Source: Lachnotalea sp. AF33-28
GTDB lineage: Bacteria > Bacillota > Clostridia > Lachnospirales > Lachnospiraceae
DNA length: 64,000 bases
Reading direction: 5' to 3'
NCBI RefSeq assembly: GCF_003477885.1
Contig: NZ_QUEE01000017.1
Location: forward strand, 75,323-139,322
In this document: positions 27,735 to 37,019 of the stretch, in pieces
Position numbering within the stretch: the first letter of the stretch is position 1
Layout of the letters: every line of letters begins with the position of its first letter
Position numbers and translations under genes: made by a program
Notes under the pieces: model-generated
What the model was told of the DNA's origin: nothing
The model's database searches: none
Seen by the model: only the letters and a program-made list of their open reading frames with translations

Positions 27735-29936
27735 ATGGGATCATTATTCAGGACCGATGTAATTGCGGAAGAAGGGATTCAGATGCAGTCCTCAAAGCAT
27801 TATGAGGGTGTATTTGCGCAGGGATCGGGGTATCTCCATATCAGAGGGAGCTTTGAGGAAGGGCTTAAGGCAGCGGACCAGAACGAGGAATACATGCGGC
27901 TGCCAGCCAATGTGACAATTGAAAAGCCCCGCCACCCGCGTTCCAAATGCGGAACCTACGTGCCCGGCATAACCGGCAGCCATCCGCTGCTTAGAGAAGA
28001 GCTGGTAAACCTGCCCAATCCGCTTGCTTTTTATGTGGCGGCTGACGGCGAGGACCTCGATATGGATGAAAGCCGGATCAGCGGCTACGTAAGGCAGCTG
28101 GATCTGAACCGTGCACTGCTTTCCAGGGAGTTTATCTGGGAGACAAAAGGCGGCGCCAAACTGTCCTGCAGCTACCGGCGCTATGTCTCCATGGACTGCC
28201 GGAATCTGATCGTGCAGAAGATGCGCTTTTGTCCGGAGGACGGCAGCCTGCTTCTGTCCATGAAGGGCACCGTGGATGAGAAAGTGAAGACAAACGGGTA
28301 CAATCATTTCACCCATGTGGAAAAACAGGCTCTGGGCGGGCTGGTCTGCGTCTATCTGAAGACGGATACTGGCGACGAGGTTCGCGTGGCCGCTCTGACC
28401 GTGTCGCCCCAGGCCGAATTTACGCCGGAGGCGGATATGAGCGCCGCCGAAGTAAGGCTCGCAAAAGGGCAGGAAGCCGAGGTGATCCGCCTGTCCATGG
28501 TTTCCACCTCCAGAGACCCGGAAGGGCTGTTAAGCCTGGAGGCGATCCGGAAGCGGCTGCAGACAGCTGTTTCCAGGCAGGAGGAGCTGTGGGAGGAACA
28601 CTGCCGGGCCTGGAAACGGCTGTGGGACATGAGCCGGGTCACCATTGAAGGGGATGAAAAGGCGCAGCTTGCCGTTAATTTCTCCGTATATCATCTGCTT
28701 CGCAGCTGCAATGACCGGGATGACAGGATCGCTGTCTGCGCCAAGGGCTTTGCGGGGGAGGCTTATTTCGGACACTACTTCTGGGATACGGAAGTCTATC
28801 TGCTCCCCTTTTTCCTCTACACCAGGCCGGAGGCGGCGAAGATGCTGGAACGGTTTCGGATACGGACGCTTGAGGGCGCTAAGAAAAATGCCGCAGCGTA
28901 CGGATACGCGGGGGCCAGATACCCCTGGGAATCCGGCCTGACCGGCGAGGAGCAGTGCCCCAACTGGCAGTACGGGGATCATGAGGTGCATATCACGGCG
29001 GATGTGGCCTTTGGCCTGTGGCACTATTTCTGTGCCACAAAGGATGAGGAGTTTCTGGAACAGGCAGCGCCGGTATTTGTGGAAACGGCCAGATACTGGC
29101 TGGAGCGCAGCTACGAGGGGGAGGACGGCTGTGTTCATATCAACGGCGTCATGGGCCCTGACGAATATGTCTGCCTGTGCAGCGACAACGCCTATACAAA
29201 CTATATGGTGCGTCAGTCCCTGCTGCACACCGTCCGGATTGTTGAGATGCTTCAGGAGAAAAATCCGGAGGCTGCCAAAGCCCTGGGGGCGGATGAAGCG
29301 TTTCTTCAAAAGATTCAAAGCGCGGCGGACCGGCTTACAATCCGCCGCAGGGATGATAAAGTGATCCTGCAGTGCGCGGAGTTTGAACAGCTGGAGGAGC
29401 CGGATTTTGACCGCCTGTGGCCGGATAAAACCAAAGCCTTCGGAAGTTTTGTATCCCAGGAGCGCAATTACCGGACTAAGGCGCTGAAGCAGGCAGACGT
29501 GCTGATGCTGTTTTATCTGTTCCCGAAAGCCTTTGACCGGGAGGCGCTGGAAGAAAATTACCGGTATTATCTGCCCTATACCACGCACGATTCTTCCCTT
29601 TCGTGCATCATTCATTCCATTTTATGCTGCCTTAGAGGCAAACCGGAGGAAGCATGCGAATTCTTTGAGAGGGCGCTGGACATCGATCTGGATGAGACGA
29701 AGGGCGGTGCGGCGGAGGGCATCCATATCGCCAACTGCGGCGGCATCTGGCAGGCTGTGATCTTCGGATTCTGCGGCATGAGCAGAGCCTATGAGACGGA
29801 TGAGCTGACCTTTGCGCCGATGCTGCCCAAATCCTGGCGCGCGGTGAGATTTCCGGTTTGCTTTAAGGGCGGCATGCATCAGGTGGAAATCACCCATGAG
29901 AAGGTCTGCATAGACGAAACGCCAACCGTCGGATAA
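27735..29936 (+). CDS. GH65-family glycoside phosphorylase/hydrolase
   Basis: 733 residues, ATG 27735 (AGAGGAG about 13 bases upstream). The N-terminal beta-sandwich (to about 260) is followed by an alpha/alpha barrel with GHYFWDTEVYLLPFF and the general acid E477 in NGVMGPDEYV. Later come the THDSSLS and GGAAEGIHIANCGGIWQA segments, which in GH65 phosphorylases bind phosphate and sugar. GH65 enzymes split alpha-glucosides with phosphate (maltose, kojibiose, nigerose, trehalose types), conserving energy as sugar phosphate. Its presence suggests an alpha-linked glucosyl unit in the substrate. Linkage specificity cannot be read here. Confidence 0.85.
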   Translation: MGSLFRTDVIAEEGIQMQSSKHYEGVFAQGSGYLHIRGSFEEGLKAADQNEEYMRLPANVTIEKPRHPRSKCGTYVPGITGSHPLLREELVNLPNPLAFYVAADGEDLDMDESRISGYVRQLDLNRALLSREFIWETKGGAKLSCSYRRYVSMDCRNLIVQKMRFCPEDGSLLLSMKGTVDEKVKTNGYNHFTHVEKQALGGLVCVYLKTDTGDEVRVAALTVSPQAEFTPEADMSAAEVRLAKGQEAEVIRLSMVSTSRDPEGLLSLEAIRKRLQTAVSRQEELWEEHCRAWKRLWDMSRVTIEGDEKAQLAVNFSVYHLLRSCNDRDDRIAVCAKGFAGEAYFGHYFWDTEVYLLPFFLYTRPEAAKMLERFRIRTLEGAKKNAAAYGYAGARYPWESGLTGEEQCPNWQYGDHEVHITADVAFGLWHYFCATKDEEFLEQAAPVFVETARYWLERSYEGEDGCVHINGVMGPDEYVCLCSDNAYTNYMVRQSLLHTVRIVEMLQEKNPEAAKALGADEAFLQKIQSAADRLTIRRRDDKVILQCAEFEQLEEPDFDRLWPDKTKAFGSFVSQERNYRTKALKQADVLMLFYLFPKAFDREALEENYRYYLPYTTHDSSLSCIIHSILCCLRGKPEEACEFFERALDIDLDETKGGAAEGIHIANCGGIWQAVIFGFCGMSRAYETDELTFAPMLPKSWRAVRFPVCFKGGMHQVEITHEKVCIDETPTVG

Positions 29937-29965
29937 CGTATTGGACATACGGATCAGGAGGAGCT

Positions 29966-31045
29966 ATGAAATATAAAGAGGATATCGATAAGGTGAGGGA
30001 GCGCCTGTACGCGTTCTGGAACCGGGAAATCGTGGACCGGGCCTGTGTCTGCGTACTGGCGCCGAAGAAAAAGGGAGACCACATCTCCATGTTTGAGAAT
30101 CCGCATGACCTGAGGAAAGATCCGGCGGCCCTTAAGGCGTATTGGACGGACCCGGAGACCATCTACAGGGAGAATATCGCGAGGCTTGAGCGCACCTGGA
30201 TGGGCGGCGATGTGCTGCCGGTCATTTTCCAGAACTACGGAACTTCGGGCCATTGCAATTATTACGGAGCGAGGCCTGTGTACGGCAACGACACGATCTG
30301 GTTCGATCCGGTCTGGGACAGCCTGGAGGATGCGGACAATGCCTATACGGAAACCTTGCTTAAGGAACATCTGGAAATCGCCCGCTATCTGACGGAGAGA
30401 GGGAAGGATCAATATTTTGTGGGCATGCCGGACAGCACCGGCACCATCGACGCGCTGGGCCACCTTTATGGGACGGAAAATGTGCTGATCGATATGCTGG
30501 AGGAGTCGGAGCAGGTGAAACACGCCATCGATATAGTGAACCGTGGATGGATCAGTACTAATGAGATGTTCTATCAGATCAGCAGAGAGTTAAACGGCGG
30601 CGGGGCTCATGCGTGGATGCACCTTCTGGCGCCGGGCAGGCTGACCCATATGCAGTGCGACATGTCGGTGATGTTTTCGGCCGATATGTATGAGGAATTT
30701 GCGGTGGATGAGCTGAAGCAGCAGATGGAGTGGCTGGAATATCCGGTCTATCATTTTGACGGCATCGAGCAGGAAAAGCATCTGGTGCATATCCTGGCGT
30801 TAGAAAAGCTGCGGGCTATCCAGTGGACCCATGTGGCCGGGCAGAAATCGGCCGGGCACTATATCCCTGTGTTAAAACGTATCCAGGAGGCTGGCAAGGG
30901 CCTGATCATCATGGCGCCGCCTTCGGATGTGCCCATACTCATGTCGGAGCTTTCCTCAAAAGGGCTCTACATACACACAGAAGCCGAGGATGCCGGGCAG
31001 GCGGAAGAGATTGTCCGCTATGTGGAAACACATACCAGAGAATAG
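29966..31045 (+). CDS. Uroporphyrinogen-decarboxylase-fold protein, first of a pair
   Basis: 359 residues, ATG 29966 after AGGAGG. The URO-D/methyltransferase superfamily TIM barrel is suggested by the layout and by segments such as VGMPDSTGTIDALGHLYG, VYHFDGIEQEKHL and IQWTHVAGQKSAGHYIPVLKRIQEAGKGL. Relatives are heme-pathway decarboxylases or corrinoid/methyl transferases; no other heme gene is here. It sits inside the sugar operon, 29 bases after the GH65 gene, so a role on a sugar-derived or methylated group is possible. No corrinoid protein gene is nearby. Function unknown. Confidence 0.65.
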   Translation: MKYKEDIDKVRERLYAFWNREIVDRACVCVLAPKKKGDHISMFENPHDLRKDPAALKAYWTDPETIYRENIARLERTWMGGDVLPVIFQNYGTSGHCNYYGARPVYGNDTIWFDPVWDSLEDADNAYTETLLKEHLEIARYLTERGKDQYFVGMPDSTGTIDALGHLYGTENVLIDMLEESEQVKHAIDIVNRGWISTNEMFYQISRELNGGGAHAWMHLLAPGRLTHMQCDMSVMFSADMYEEFAVDELKQQMEWLEYPVYHFDGIEQEKHLVHILALEKLRAIQWTHVAGQKSAGHYIPVLKRIQEAGKGLIIMAPPSDVPILMSELSSKGLYIHTEAEDAGQAEEIVRYVETHTRE

Positions 31046-31071
31046 CGGCCGTTACTTGGGAAGGAGACCGT

Positions 31072-32343
31072 ATGACGTTCGGGGAACAGTGCAGGTATTT
31101 AAGAGAACTGGCGGACCGCCTGTCTGAGCTGGCAGCCGCGCCGGAAAATGAAGTGAAGCGCCAAAGATGGGCGGATCACAATGAGTTAAATAAAGATGTG
31201 CCTCCGCTCATCTGGGTCTGTCCGGACGAGGACGGCGCATGGCTGGAGCTGGTGCCGGAGGAGAGCCTGGTCTGTGAGGATAAAGATCTTAGACTGCTGG
31301 AAAGAAAGCTGAAGCAGTATCTGTATCAGGGGGAGTGGCTGAAGGATGACTTCGCCTTCGAGCCGGCTGTCTATTTTGATATCCCGGGAGAATATACCGG
31401 ATATCTGTACGGCCACAGAGACCAGAAAAGCGCGTGGGGAATTCCGATCAACAAGAAGGAAGTCGGAAAGAACGCCTATCATCTGGACAATTATTTGAAA
31501 ACCGATCAGGATTATGAACGCCTGCTTATGCATCGGGTGGATTTTATCGAGGATGTGAACGAGAGAAAAAGGCTTGAGGAGCTGTATGATGAGGCGCTGG
31601 ACGGCAGAATCCGGGCGGAATTTCATCTGCCCTACAGCGTGCTGGTGCAGAGCCTGCTGATTGAACTGGTGCATCTTAGAGGACTGCAGGAGCTCTTGTT
31701 TGATCTGTATGATGAACCGGAGCGGCTGCATCAGGTGCTGAACCATATGGCAGAGAGCAAGGCGGATCTGCTGGACCGCCTGGAAAGGGAGCACCGCCTG
31801 TTTGATAACCGGACCAATGTATATACCGGTTCCGGGGGTCTGGGATATCTGAACGTGGAACGAAAGCCTCCCCAGGAGGTACTGCTTAAGGATATGTGGG
31901 GCTTTGCGGATGCCCAGGAATTTTCCTGCGTATCCGGCGAGATGTTCGAGGAATTCGCGCTGCGAAACCAGAAGATCGGCTTAAACCGGTTCGGCCTCGG
32001 CTGCTATGGCTGCTGCGAACCCATGGACCGCAAGTATGACGCCGTATTCCGCCATATAACCAACCTGCGCCGCATAAGCGTCAGCCCCTGGTCGGATGTG
32101 GAGCTTGCGGCAGAAAATATCCGGGACCGGGCGATATTCTCATGGAAACCGGATCCGGCGAGGCTGTGCGCCGGATTTGACGAGGCGGAAATATATGACT
32201 GGCTCTGCCGGGTGGCCGGACAGACCCGGGGATGTATAGTGGAAATCATACTGAAGGATATCCGGACATGCGGGGGAACGAACGCGAATCTGGTCAAATT
32301 TATTGAACTGGCTAAGAAGGCGTTTGGCAGAGAAGAACTGTAA
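31072..32343 (+). CDS. Uroporphyrinogen-decarboxylase-fold protein, second of a pair
   Basis: 423 residues from ATG 31072 with AAGGAG at 31061-31066; a longer upstream frame overlaps the first URO-D gene and is rejected. It is a distinct subfamily from its neighbour: an N-terminal extension with PPLIWVCPDEDGAWLELVPEE, then a barrel ending with NRFGLGCYGCCEPMDRKYDAVF and RRISVSPWSD. The cysteine cluster (C-Y-G-C-C) could bind zinc, as in corrinoid-dependent methyltransferases of this fold. It is the last gene of the operon; a strong terminator follows at 32378. Confidence 0.65.
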   Translation: MTFGEQCRYLRELADRLSELAAAPENEVKRQRWADHNELNKDVPPLIWVCPDEDGAWLELVPEESLVCEDKDLRLLERKLKQYLYQGEWLKDDFAFEPAVYFDIPGEYTGYLYGHRDQKSAWGIPINKKEVGKNAYHLDNYLKTDQDYERLLMHRVDFIEDVNERKRLEELYDEALDGRIRAEFHLPYSVLVQSLLIELVHLRGLQELLFDLYDEPERLHQVLNHMAESKADLLDRLEREHRLFDNRTNVYTGSGGLGYLNVERKPPQEVLLKDMWGFADAQEFSCVSGEMFEEFALRNQKIGLNRFGLGCYGCCEPMDRKYDAVFRHITNLRRISVSPWSDVELAAENIRDRAIFSWKPDPARLCAGFDEAEIYDWLCRVAGQTRGCIVEIILKDIRTCGGTNANLVKFIELAKKAFGREEL

Positions 32344-32377
32344 AAAGAATCCCGCAAGTGGAGCTATTGAACGAAAA

Positions 32378-32414
32378 ATACCCCATCTGCCGTTTCGACC
32401 GGCAGATGGGGTAT
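32378..32414. terminator. Bidirectional terminator between convergent operons
   Basis: A perfect 15-base stem, 32378-32392 against 32400-32414, with seven-base loop. AAAAA precedes and TTAAAAA follows, so it can end the sugar operon on the plus strand and the aminotransferase transcript on the minus strand. Confidence 0.85.
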
Positions 32415-32615
32415 TAAAAAGGGGAGGATAAGTATTTCTTTTGTCTTTGGTGGTCAATCTGCCAAATGACAACCTTTGGGGGGAAGTTTCGTTCGTCATC
32501 ACTCAACAGATTAATTATAGTATGACCGGTTTTTTGGCGTTTATACAGTTCATTCGGATTTTTTAGTATTTTTTTGTCCGCTTATACTGATCGGAAAAAA
32601 CGGCCGGTATATGAA

Positions 32616-33833
32616 TTATGTCTGATGATAATGATCCAAAAATACACCCAGTCTTTTCACGGCATTGCGGAGAACTTCCTTTTCAGGGAGCATTACAATG
32701 CGGAAATGATCCGGCATCTGCCAATCGAAACCGCTTCCAGGCACTAACAGAATGTTTGCAGCATGCAATAAATCTTTTGCAAACTTTCTGTCATCCGTAA
32801 TGTTGAATCGTTGGATATCCAGTTTTGGAAACAGATAAAACGCACTGTTGTTTTTAACAAAAGAAATTCCGTCTATTTTTTTCAATTCCGCAACAGCAGC
32901 TTCTCTCTGCTCATATAAACGGCCGCCTGGCATCACCATGGAGTTTGGAGTTTCTGTATCCTTTAACGCGGCCGGAATAACTAACTGCGCTAAAGTATTT
33001 GCACACAACCGCATGGATGTCAGCTGTCTTATGCCCTGTTTATACTCCTCCGTCAGATTATGCGGACCGCTGATCACCATCCAGCCGCAGCGGTAACCGC
33101 ACAGGCAATGGGACTTGGACAGTCCGTTCATTGTTACGACCGGTAAGTCCGGAGCCAGTGATGCAATGGATGTATGCTTTAAACCGTCCATTACCAATCG
33201 GTCATATATTTCATCTGAAAAAATCAATAAATTATGTTCTTCTGCAATTTCTGCAATCCGTATTAATATCTCTTTCGGATAGAACACACCCGTCGGATTA
33301 TTCGGATTAATTAAGATGAGAGCCTTAGTCCTGGGACTGATCTTTGATCTGATATCCTGAATATCCGGATACCAATCAGCTTTCTCATCGCATATATAAA
33401 ACACCGGACGGCCGCCTGCCAGATAAACCGAATTGCTCCAAAGAGAATAGCCGGGTGCAGGGACCAGCACTTCGTCACCATCATTTAAGAGCGGCGTAAG
33501 AGCAAAAGAAGCCACTTCACTGACACCGTTACCAATAAATACATCATCAGATGTAAATCCGGATATCCCTTTGCCGGCTTCATAGTCATAAATTGCCTCC
33601 CTGGCCTGCGGCATACCTTTAAAGTCGCAATAACCGAGTCCCAATGCCTCCTGCCCGTCTAAAGCGGCTCTAACGCTTTCCGGCAATTCAAATCCGAAGG
33701 CTGCCGGATTTCCTGTATTTAATTTTAATACATCGATACCCTGTTCTTCCATTCGCATGGCTTCCATAAATAAGGAGCCGCGTATATCTGAATGCACATA
33801 GCTCAGTTTTTTTGCGCTTTCAATTTTTCTCAT
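32616..33833 (-). CDS. Class I/II PLP-dependent aminotransferase (alanine-type)
   Basis: 405 residues on the minus strand; ATG at 33833 with an AAAGGATGG site is preferred over TTG 33860. The fold-type I features are GNGVSEVASFALTPLL, the INPNNPTGVFYPKEIL loop, FSDEIYDRLVMDG and the PLP lysine in NGLSKSHCLCGYRCGWM. The sequence resembles alanine/aspartate aminotransferases of the AlaA type, which exchange amino groups between alanine and 2-oxoglutarate. It is divergent from a LysR regulator with a 100-base shared control region, so LysR control is likely. Confidence 0.85.
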   Translation of the reverse strand: MRKIESAKKLSYVHSDIRGSLFMEAMRMEEQGIDVLKLNTGNPAAFGFELPESVRAALDGQEALGLGYCDFKGMPQAREAIYDYEAGKGISGFTSDDVFIGNGVSEVASFALTPLLNDGDEVLVPAPGYSLWSNSVYLAGGRPVFYICDEKADWYPDIQDIRSKISPRTKALILINPNNPTGVFYPKEILIRIAEIAEEHNLLIFSDEIYDRLVMDGLKHTSIASLAPDLPVVTMNGLSKSHCLCGYRCGWMVISGPHNLTEEYKQGIRQLTSMRLCANTLAQLVIPAALKDTETPNSMVMPGGRLYEQREAAVAELKKIDGISFVKNNSAFYLFPKLDIQRFNITDDRKFAKDLLHAANILLVPGSGFDWQMPDHFRIVMLPEKEVLRNAVKRLGVFLDHYHQT

Positions 33834-33887
33834 TGTAGTTTTCCATCCTTTCCCCTGCAATATTTTATTTACAAAATGATAACAAAG

Positions 33888-33915
33888 ACTTATAATATAA
33901 TCAAATACTTATAAT
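33888..33915. promoter_or_regulatory. Candidate LysR operator in the divergent control region
   Basis: ACTTATAAT occurs at 33888-33896 and 33907-33915 (19-base period) within a very AT-rich gap between the divergent aminotransferase and LysR genes. A nearby palindrome-like ATATACATATTATAT adds symmetry. Binding by the LysR protein is inferred. Confidence 0.35.
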
Positions 33916-33961
33916 GATATACATATTATATTAATTTAACTATGATATTGCGGGGAATCTC

Positions 33962-34897
33962 ATGTTCACATGGAAAAAATATGTTTATGAAGTCTATAAA
34001 GAGAAAAGCTTCTCCAAGGCAGCGCAAAATCTGTATATTAGCCAGCCATCTCTAAGCGCGCGAATTAAGAAAATTGAACAGAGGCTGGGATCGCCGCTTT
34101 TTGACCGCAGCACTACGCCTATACGGCTTACGGAAGTTGGAGAAGCATATATAAAGGCGGCAGAAGAGATCTCACAGATTGAGCAGCAGATGGAAAATTA
34201 TATCAACAATTTAAACACTTTAAGATCAGGCCATTTATCAATGGGCGGCAGCAACCTCTTTGCCGCATATGTTCTGACACCGATGATTACCAGATTTAAG
34301 CAGACGTACCCGGAGGTAACGATCAAGCTTACAGAGGGCAATACCGATCAGTTAGAGCTGCTGTTAAGTAACAATACGCTGGATTTTGTTATTGATTATT
34401 ATCATTATGACAACGCTTTGTTCAGCAGAGAATTCTATTGTGATGAAGATATTTTGCTGGCGGTGCCAAAACATTTCGGTGAGAATGTCCGGTTGGCTCG
34501 ATACCAGCTTTCATACAAAGAGATTAAGCAGAAGCGCTATCTTCGGCCGGACTGTCCCGCTGTCCCGCTGAAGAACTTTTCTGACATTCCGTTTATTATG
34601 CTGACGCCGGGAAACGATACCCGCATTCGCGGTGATAAACTCTGTAAAGAAGCTGGATTCCATCCGAATATTGTTCTGGAATTAAATCAGCAGGCAACTG
34701 CTTATATGGCGGCTTCCACACAGCTAGGCGCCGCCTTTATCAGTGATATTCTTGTTTCACAGTTACCTTCTTTTGAGAATCTTGTATATTATAAGCTTGG
34801 GGGAGATGCATCCAGGCGCCAGATTTTTTTCTATTATAAAAGGCACAAGTATATCACTCGTGCCATGCAGGAATTCATTACTATGGTGCATATGTAA
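33962..34897 (+). CDS. LysR-family transcriptional regulator
   Basis: 311 residues, ATG 33962 after GCGGGGAA. The N-terminal winged helix-turn-helix reads FSKAAQNLYISQPSLSARIKKIEQRLG, followed by SPLFDRSTTPIRLTEVGE and a linker helix. The C-terminal effector-binding domain (about 90-300) starts GHLSMGGSNLFAAYVLTPMITRFKQTYPEV. It is transcribed divergently from the aminotransferase and probably regulates it and itself. The effector is unknown. It ends eight bases before the convergent gene at 34906. Confidence 0.9.
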   Translation: MFTWKKYVYEVYKEKSFSKAAQNLYISQPSLSARIKKIEQRLGSPLFDRSTTPIRLTEVGEAYIKAAEEISQIEQQMENYINNLNTLRSGHLSMGGSNLFAAYVLTPMITRFKQTYPEVTIKLTEGNTDQLELLLSNNTLDFVIDYYHYDNALFSREFYCDEDILLAVPKHFGENVRLARYQLSYKEIKQKRYLRPDCPAVPLKNFSDIPFIMLTPGNDTRIRGDKLCKEAGFHPNIVLELNQQATAYMAASTQLGAAFISDILVSQLPSFENLVYYKLGGDASRRQIFFYYKRHKYITRAMQEFITMVHM

Positions 34898-34905
34898 CGC
34901 CTGTA

Positions 34906-35910
34906 TTAATACTTTTTACGGTGGGATTTGGCCATTAACTTTTTTGCGTCTGCTTTATTCTGGTCGGAAAAACCGATCAACACGTCTGGATAGCGTCCGG
35001 CGATTGCTGTCATGACAGTCTCTGTCTCTTCTTTGGTGAATCTCATACATTCGTAGGTTTTTCCGTTTTTGAGGACAAAAATCAGATGGTAGCTCGGTTT
35101 AAAACGGAACCGTAAAAACTTATGCAGTATGGTATGCCGATAAACCCAGATGAGGGAGTCTAACGGCAGGATCAGTGTGCGGATATTTTCCAGCACTGTG
35201 CAGTAGTGGGGCGTGAGATACAGGGTATTGGTCTGTGCGATACAGCCCTCTTTCATCTCTTTTTCCACATCCGCTAATATGTTAGAACTTTTGCCATAGC
35301 GCCGCAGCCGCAGTATGGCCATCGTGAGCTGCGGAAAGCCAAGAAGCAAAAAGGCATGCAGAAAGCCCAGACAGGCCGCGGCGAAACCTGTGGCCAGCAC
35401 CGCATAGAGGACGATCATCTTGCTTGTGGTATAATCCACTGTGGAGAAAAAATAAGGTTCACTGATGGACGCCAGCCCCTGATAGGTCCAGTCCAGGCTC
35501 TGCGACATGGAAGTGACCAGCTGCGTGTACAGATCCTGCTTATAGATCAGCTTGCCTTTCAGTATAGCGGGCTCCAGGATGCTTTCCGGCCCGTCTGCGT
35601 CGGCCTTCAGCAGATAAAAGCGGCATCGGCCGTCGCTTAAACTGTAATAATAATGCCCCTCCACCCGCTTGCCACGGACAAAATCGTAGCCGGAGTAATA
35701 GAGGGTATCGGACTGAATCTGTGCGTATGCAGCGCCGGCTGCAAATGCTTCCTTAAAGTCTGCTTTGGACTCCAGCTTAACGGGAAACAACTGATCACGG
35801 AACGGAAGGTCCAGAAATAAAAGTATGCAGATCACTAACAGGATGATCGGAAGAATCATTCTCTGCAGCTGGTTCTTACGTATATGCCTTAGTATCACTC
35901 TTTTGTGCAT
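34906..35910 (-). CDS. Membrane protein of unknown function with two membrane segments
   Basis: 334 residues on the minus strand. One membrane helix lies at about residues 18-34 (MILPIILLVICILLFLDL) and a second, long hydrophobic hairpin at about 165-200. Between them is an extracytoplasmic domain of about 130 residues; the C-terminal 130 residues are cytoplasmic and basic, with a PH-like pattern of strands (TLILPLDSLIWVYRHT, YHLIFVLKNGKTYECMRF). I do not recognise the family with confidence. It stands alone, convergent with the LysR gene. Confidence 0.6.
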   Translation of the reverse strand: MHKRVILRHIRKNQLQRMILPIILLVICILLFLDLPFRDQLFPVKLESKADFKEAFAAGAAYAQIQSDTLYYSGYDFVRGKRVEGHYYYSLSDGRCRFYLLKADADGPESILEPAILKGKLIYKQDLYTQLVTSMSQSLDWTYQGLASISEPYFFSTVDYTTSKMIVLYAVLATGFAAACLGFLHAFLLLGFPQLTMAILRLRRYGKSSNILADVEKEMKEGCIAQTNTLYLTPHYCTVLENIRTLILPLDSLIWVYRHTILHKFLRFRFKPSYHLIFVLKNGKTYECMRFTKEETETVMTAIAGRYPDVLIGFSDQNKADAKKLMAKSHRKKY

Positions 35911-35954
35911 GGGTGCTCCTTGTAATGGATTTAATGCGGTCTCGTACTTTCCAC

Positions 35955-36013
35955 AGATGCCGTAAGCCTTCCGCGCATGACAGGCACTGTCATGCGCGGC
36001 TTTACCGGCATCT
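35955..36013. repeat. Intergenic imperfect palindrome
   Basis: AGATGCCG...CCGCGCATGACAG pairs with CTGTCATGCGCGG...CGGCATCT. It lies in the 328-bp gap between the divergent genes at 35910 and 36239, so it terminates neither. GAACAGTAAC at its right edge resembles outer ends of the other palindromic elements. The rest of 35911-36238 shows a second short GCGCG hairpin near 36179-36194 and no gene. Confidence 0.6.
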
Positions 36014-36238
36014 CTGAACAGTAACTCTTTTTAAGTATACGGGAAACAGAGGAAATAATCAAGGTTGCTTTTCATCTGTAAACTTGCTAAAATGTTACTG
36101 TTCGTTACTATTCACAGTCGCTGCTATATCGGCGGGCGCAAATAATAACGCTAAAAATAGGGGCGGGTTACCGTGAACAGCGCGCTTACGCGCCTGCGTG
36201 CGATGAAAAATTGCGGATAAAGTACAGGTGGTGAAAAG

Positions 36239-37015
36239 ATGGATACTTACAGCGGTTTTGCTTCGGTTTACGATGAATTTATGGACAGCGTTCCCTATGA
36301 GGAATGGTGTGAGTATATTGTGAAGCTATTGAATCAATATGGCTGCTGCGGCGGGCTTTTGCTCGAGCTTGGCTGCGGCACGGGAACGGTGACCGAACTG
36401 CTGGCGCGAAAAGGGTATGATATGATCGGGGTGGACGGCTCCGGCGATATGCTGGCGGAGGCGATACAAAAGCGGGAAAAATCCGGGCTGGATATCCTCT
36501 ACCTGCAGCAGGACATGCGGGAATTTGAGCTGTACGGCACGGTGGCGGGCGCGGTCTGTGTGTTCGATTCGATCAATTATATGCTGAAAGAGGAAGAGCT
36601 GGTATCGGTATTCCGGCTTGTGAATAATTATCTGGACCCGGGCGGCATTTTTCTGTTTGATTTTACCACAGCTCATGCGTACAGGGAAGCCGCGAGTCAG
36701 GCGGTGGCTGTGGATAACCGGGAGGATCGATATTTCCTGTGGGAGGATGTGTTCGATGAGGAGACGCAGATCAACGAACACGAAATCACCGTATTTCTGG
36801 AAGGGGAAGACGGGAGATACGGCAGACTGGAGGAGACCCATTATCAGAGAGCCTATACGCTGGAACAGATGAAGGCGGCGCTTTTAAAGGCGGGCATGGA
36901 GTTTGTGGCTGCCTACGAGGCATTTACCGAAGAGGTGCCGGGCCCCTTTACGGACCGCATCTATGTGGCGGCAAGAGAGCGCGGCAAATCCGGACAGGGA
37001 CGAATGGAGGAATGA
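36239..37015 (+). CDS. Class I SAM-dependent methyltransferase
   Basis: 258 residues, ATG 36239 after AGGTGG. The Rossmann fold motif I is LLELGCGTGTVTELLARKG (about 41-59), motif II the acidic end in MIGVDGSG, and motif IV DSINYML. The N-terminus FASVYDEFMDSVPYEEW is typical of YqeM/YdaC-like methyltransferases. The substrate is unknown. Hsp33 follows four bases after the stop, so the two genes are cotranscribed. Confidence 0.85.
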   Translation: MDTYSGFASVYDEFMDSVPYEEWCEYIVKLLNQYGCCGGLLLELGCGTGTVTELLARKGYDMIGVDGSGDMLAEAIQKREKSGLDILYLQQDMREFELYGTVAGAVCVFDSINYMLKEEELVSVFRLVNNYLDPGGIFLFDFTTAHAYREAASQAVAVDNREDRYFLWEDVFDEETQINEHEITVFLEGEDGRYGRLEETHYQRAYTLEQMKAALLKAGMEFVAAYEAFTEEVPGPFTDRIYVAARERGKSGQGRMEE

Positions 37016-37019
37016 AACG

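Noticed and set aside
28530..29615. 361-codon minus-strand frame
   Set aside because: Shadow of the GH65-family gene; low-complexity basic translation without domain features.
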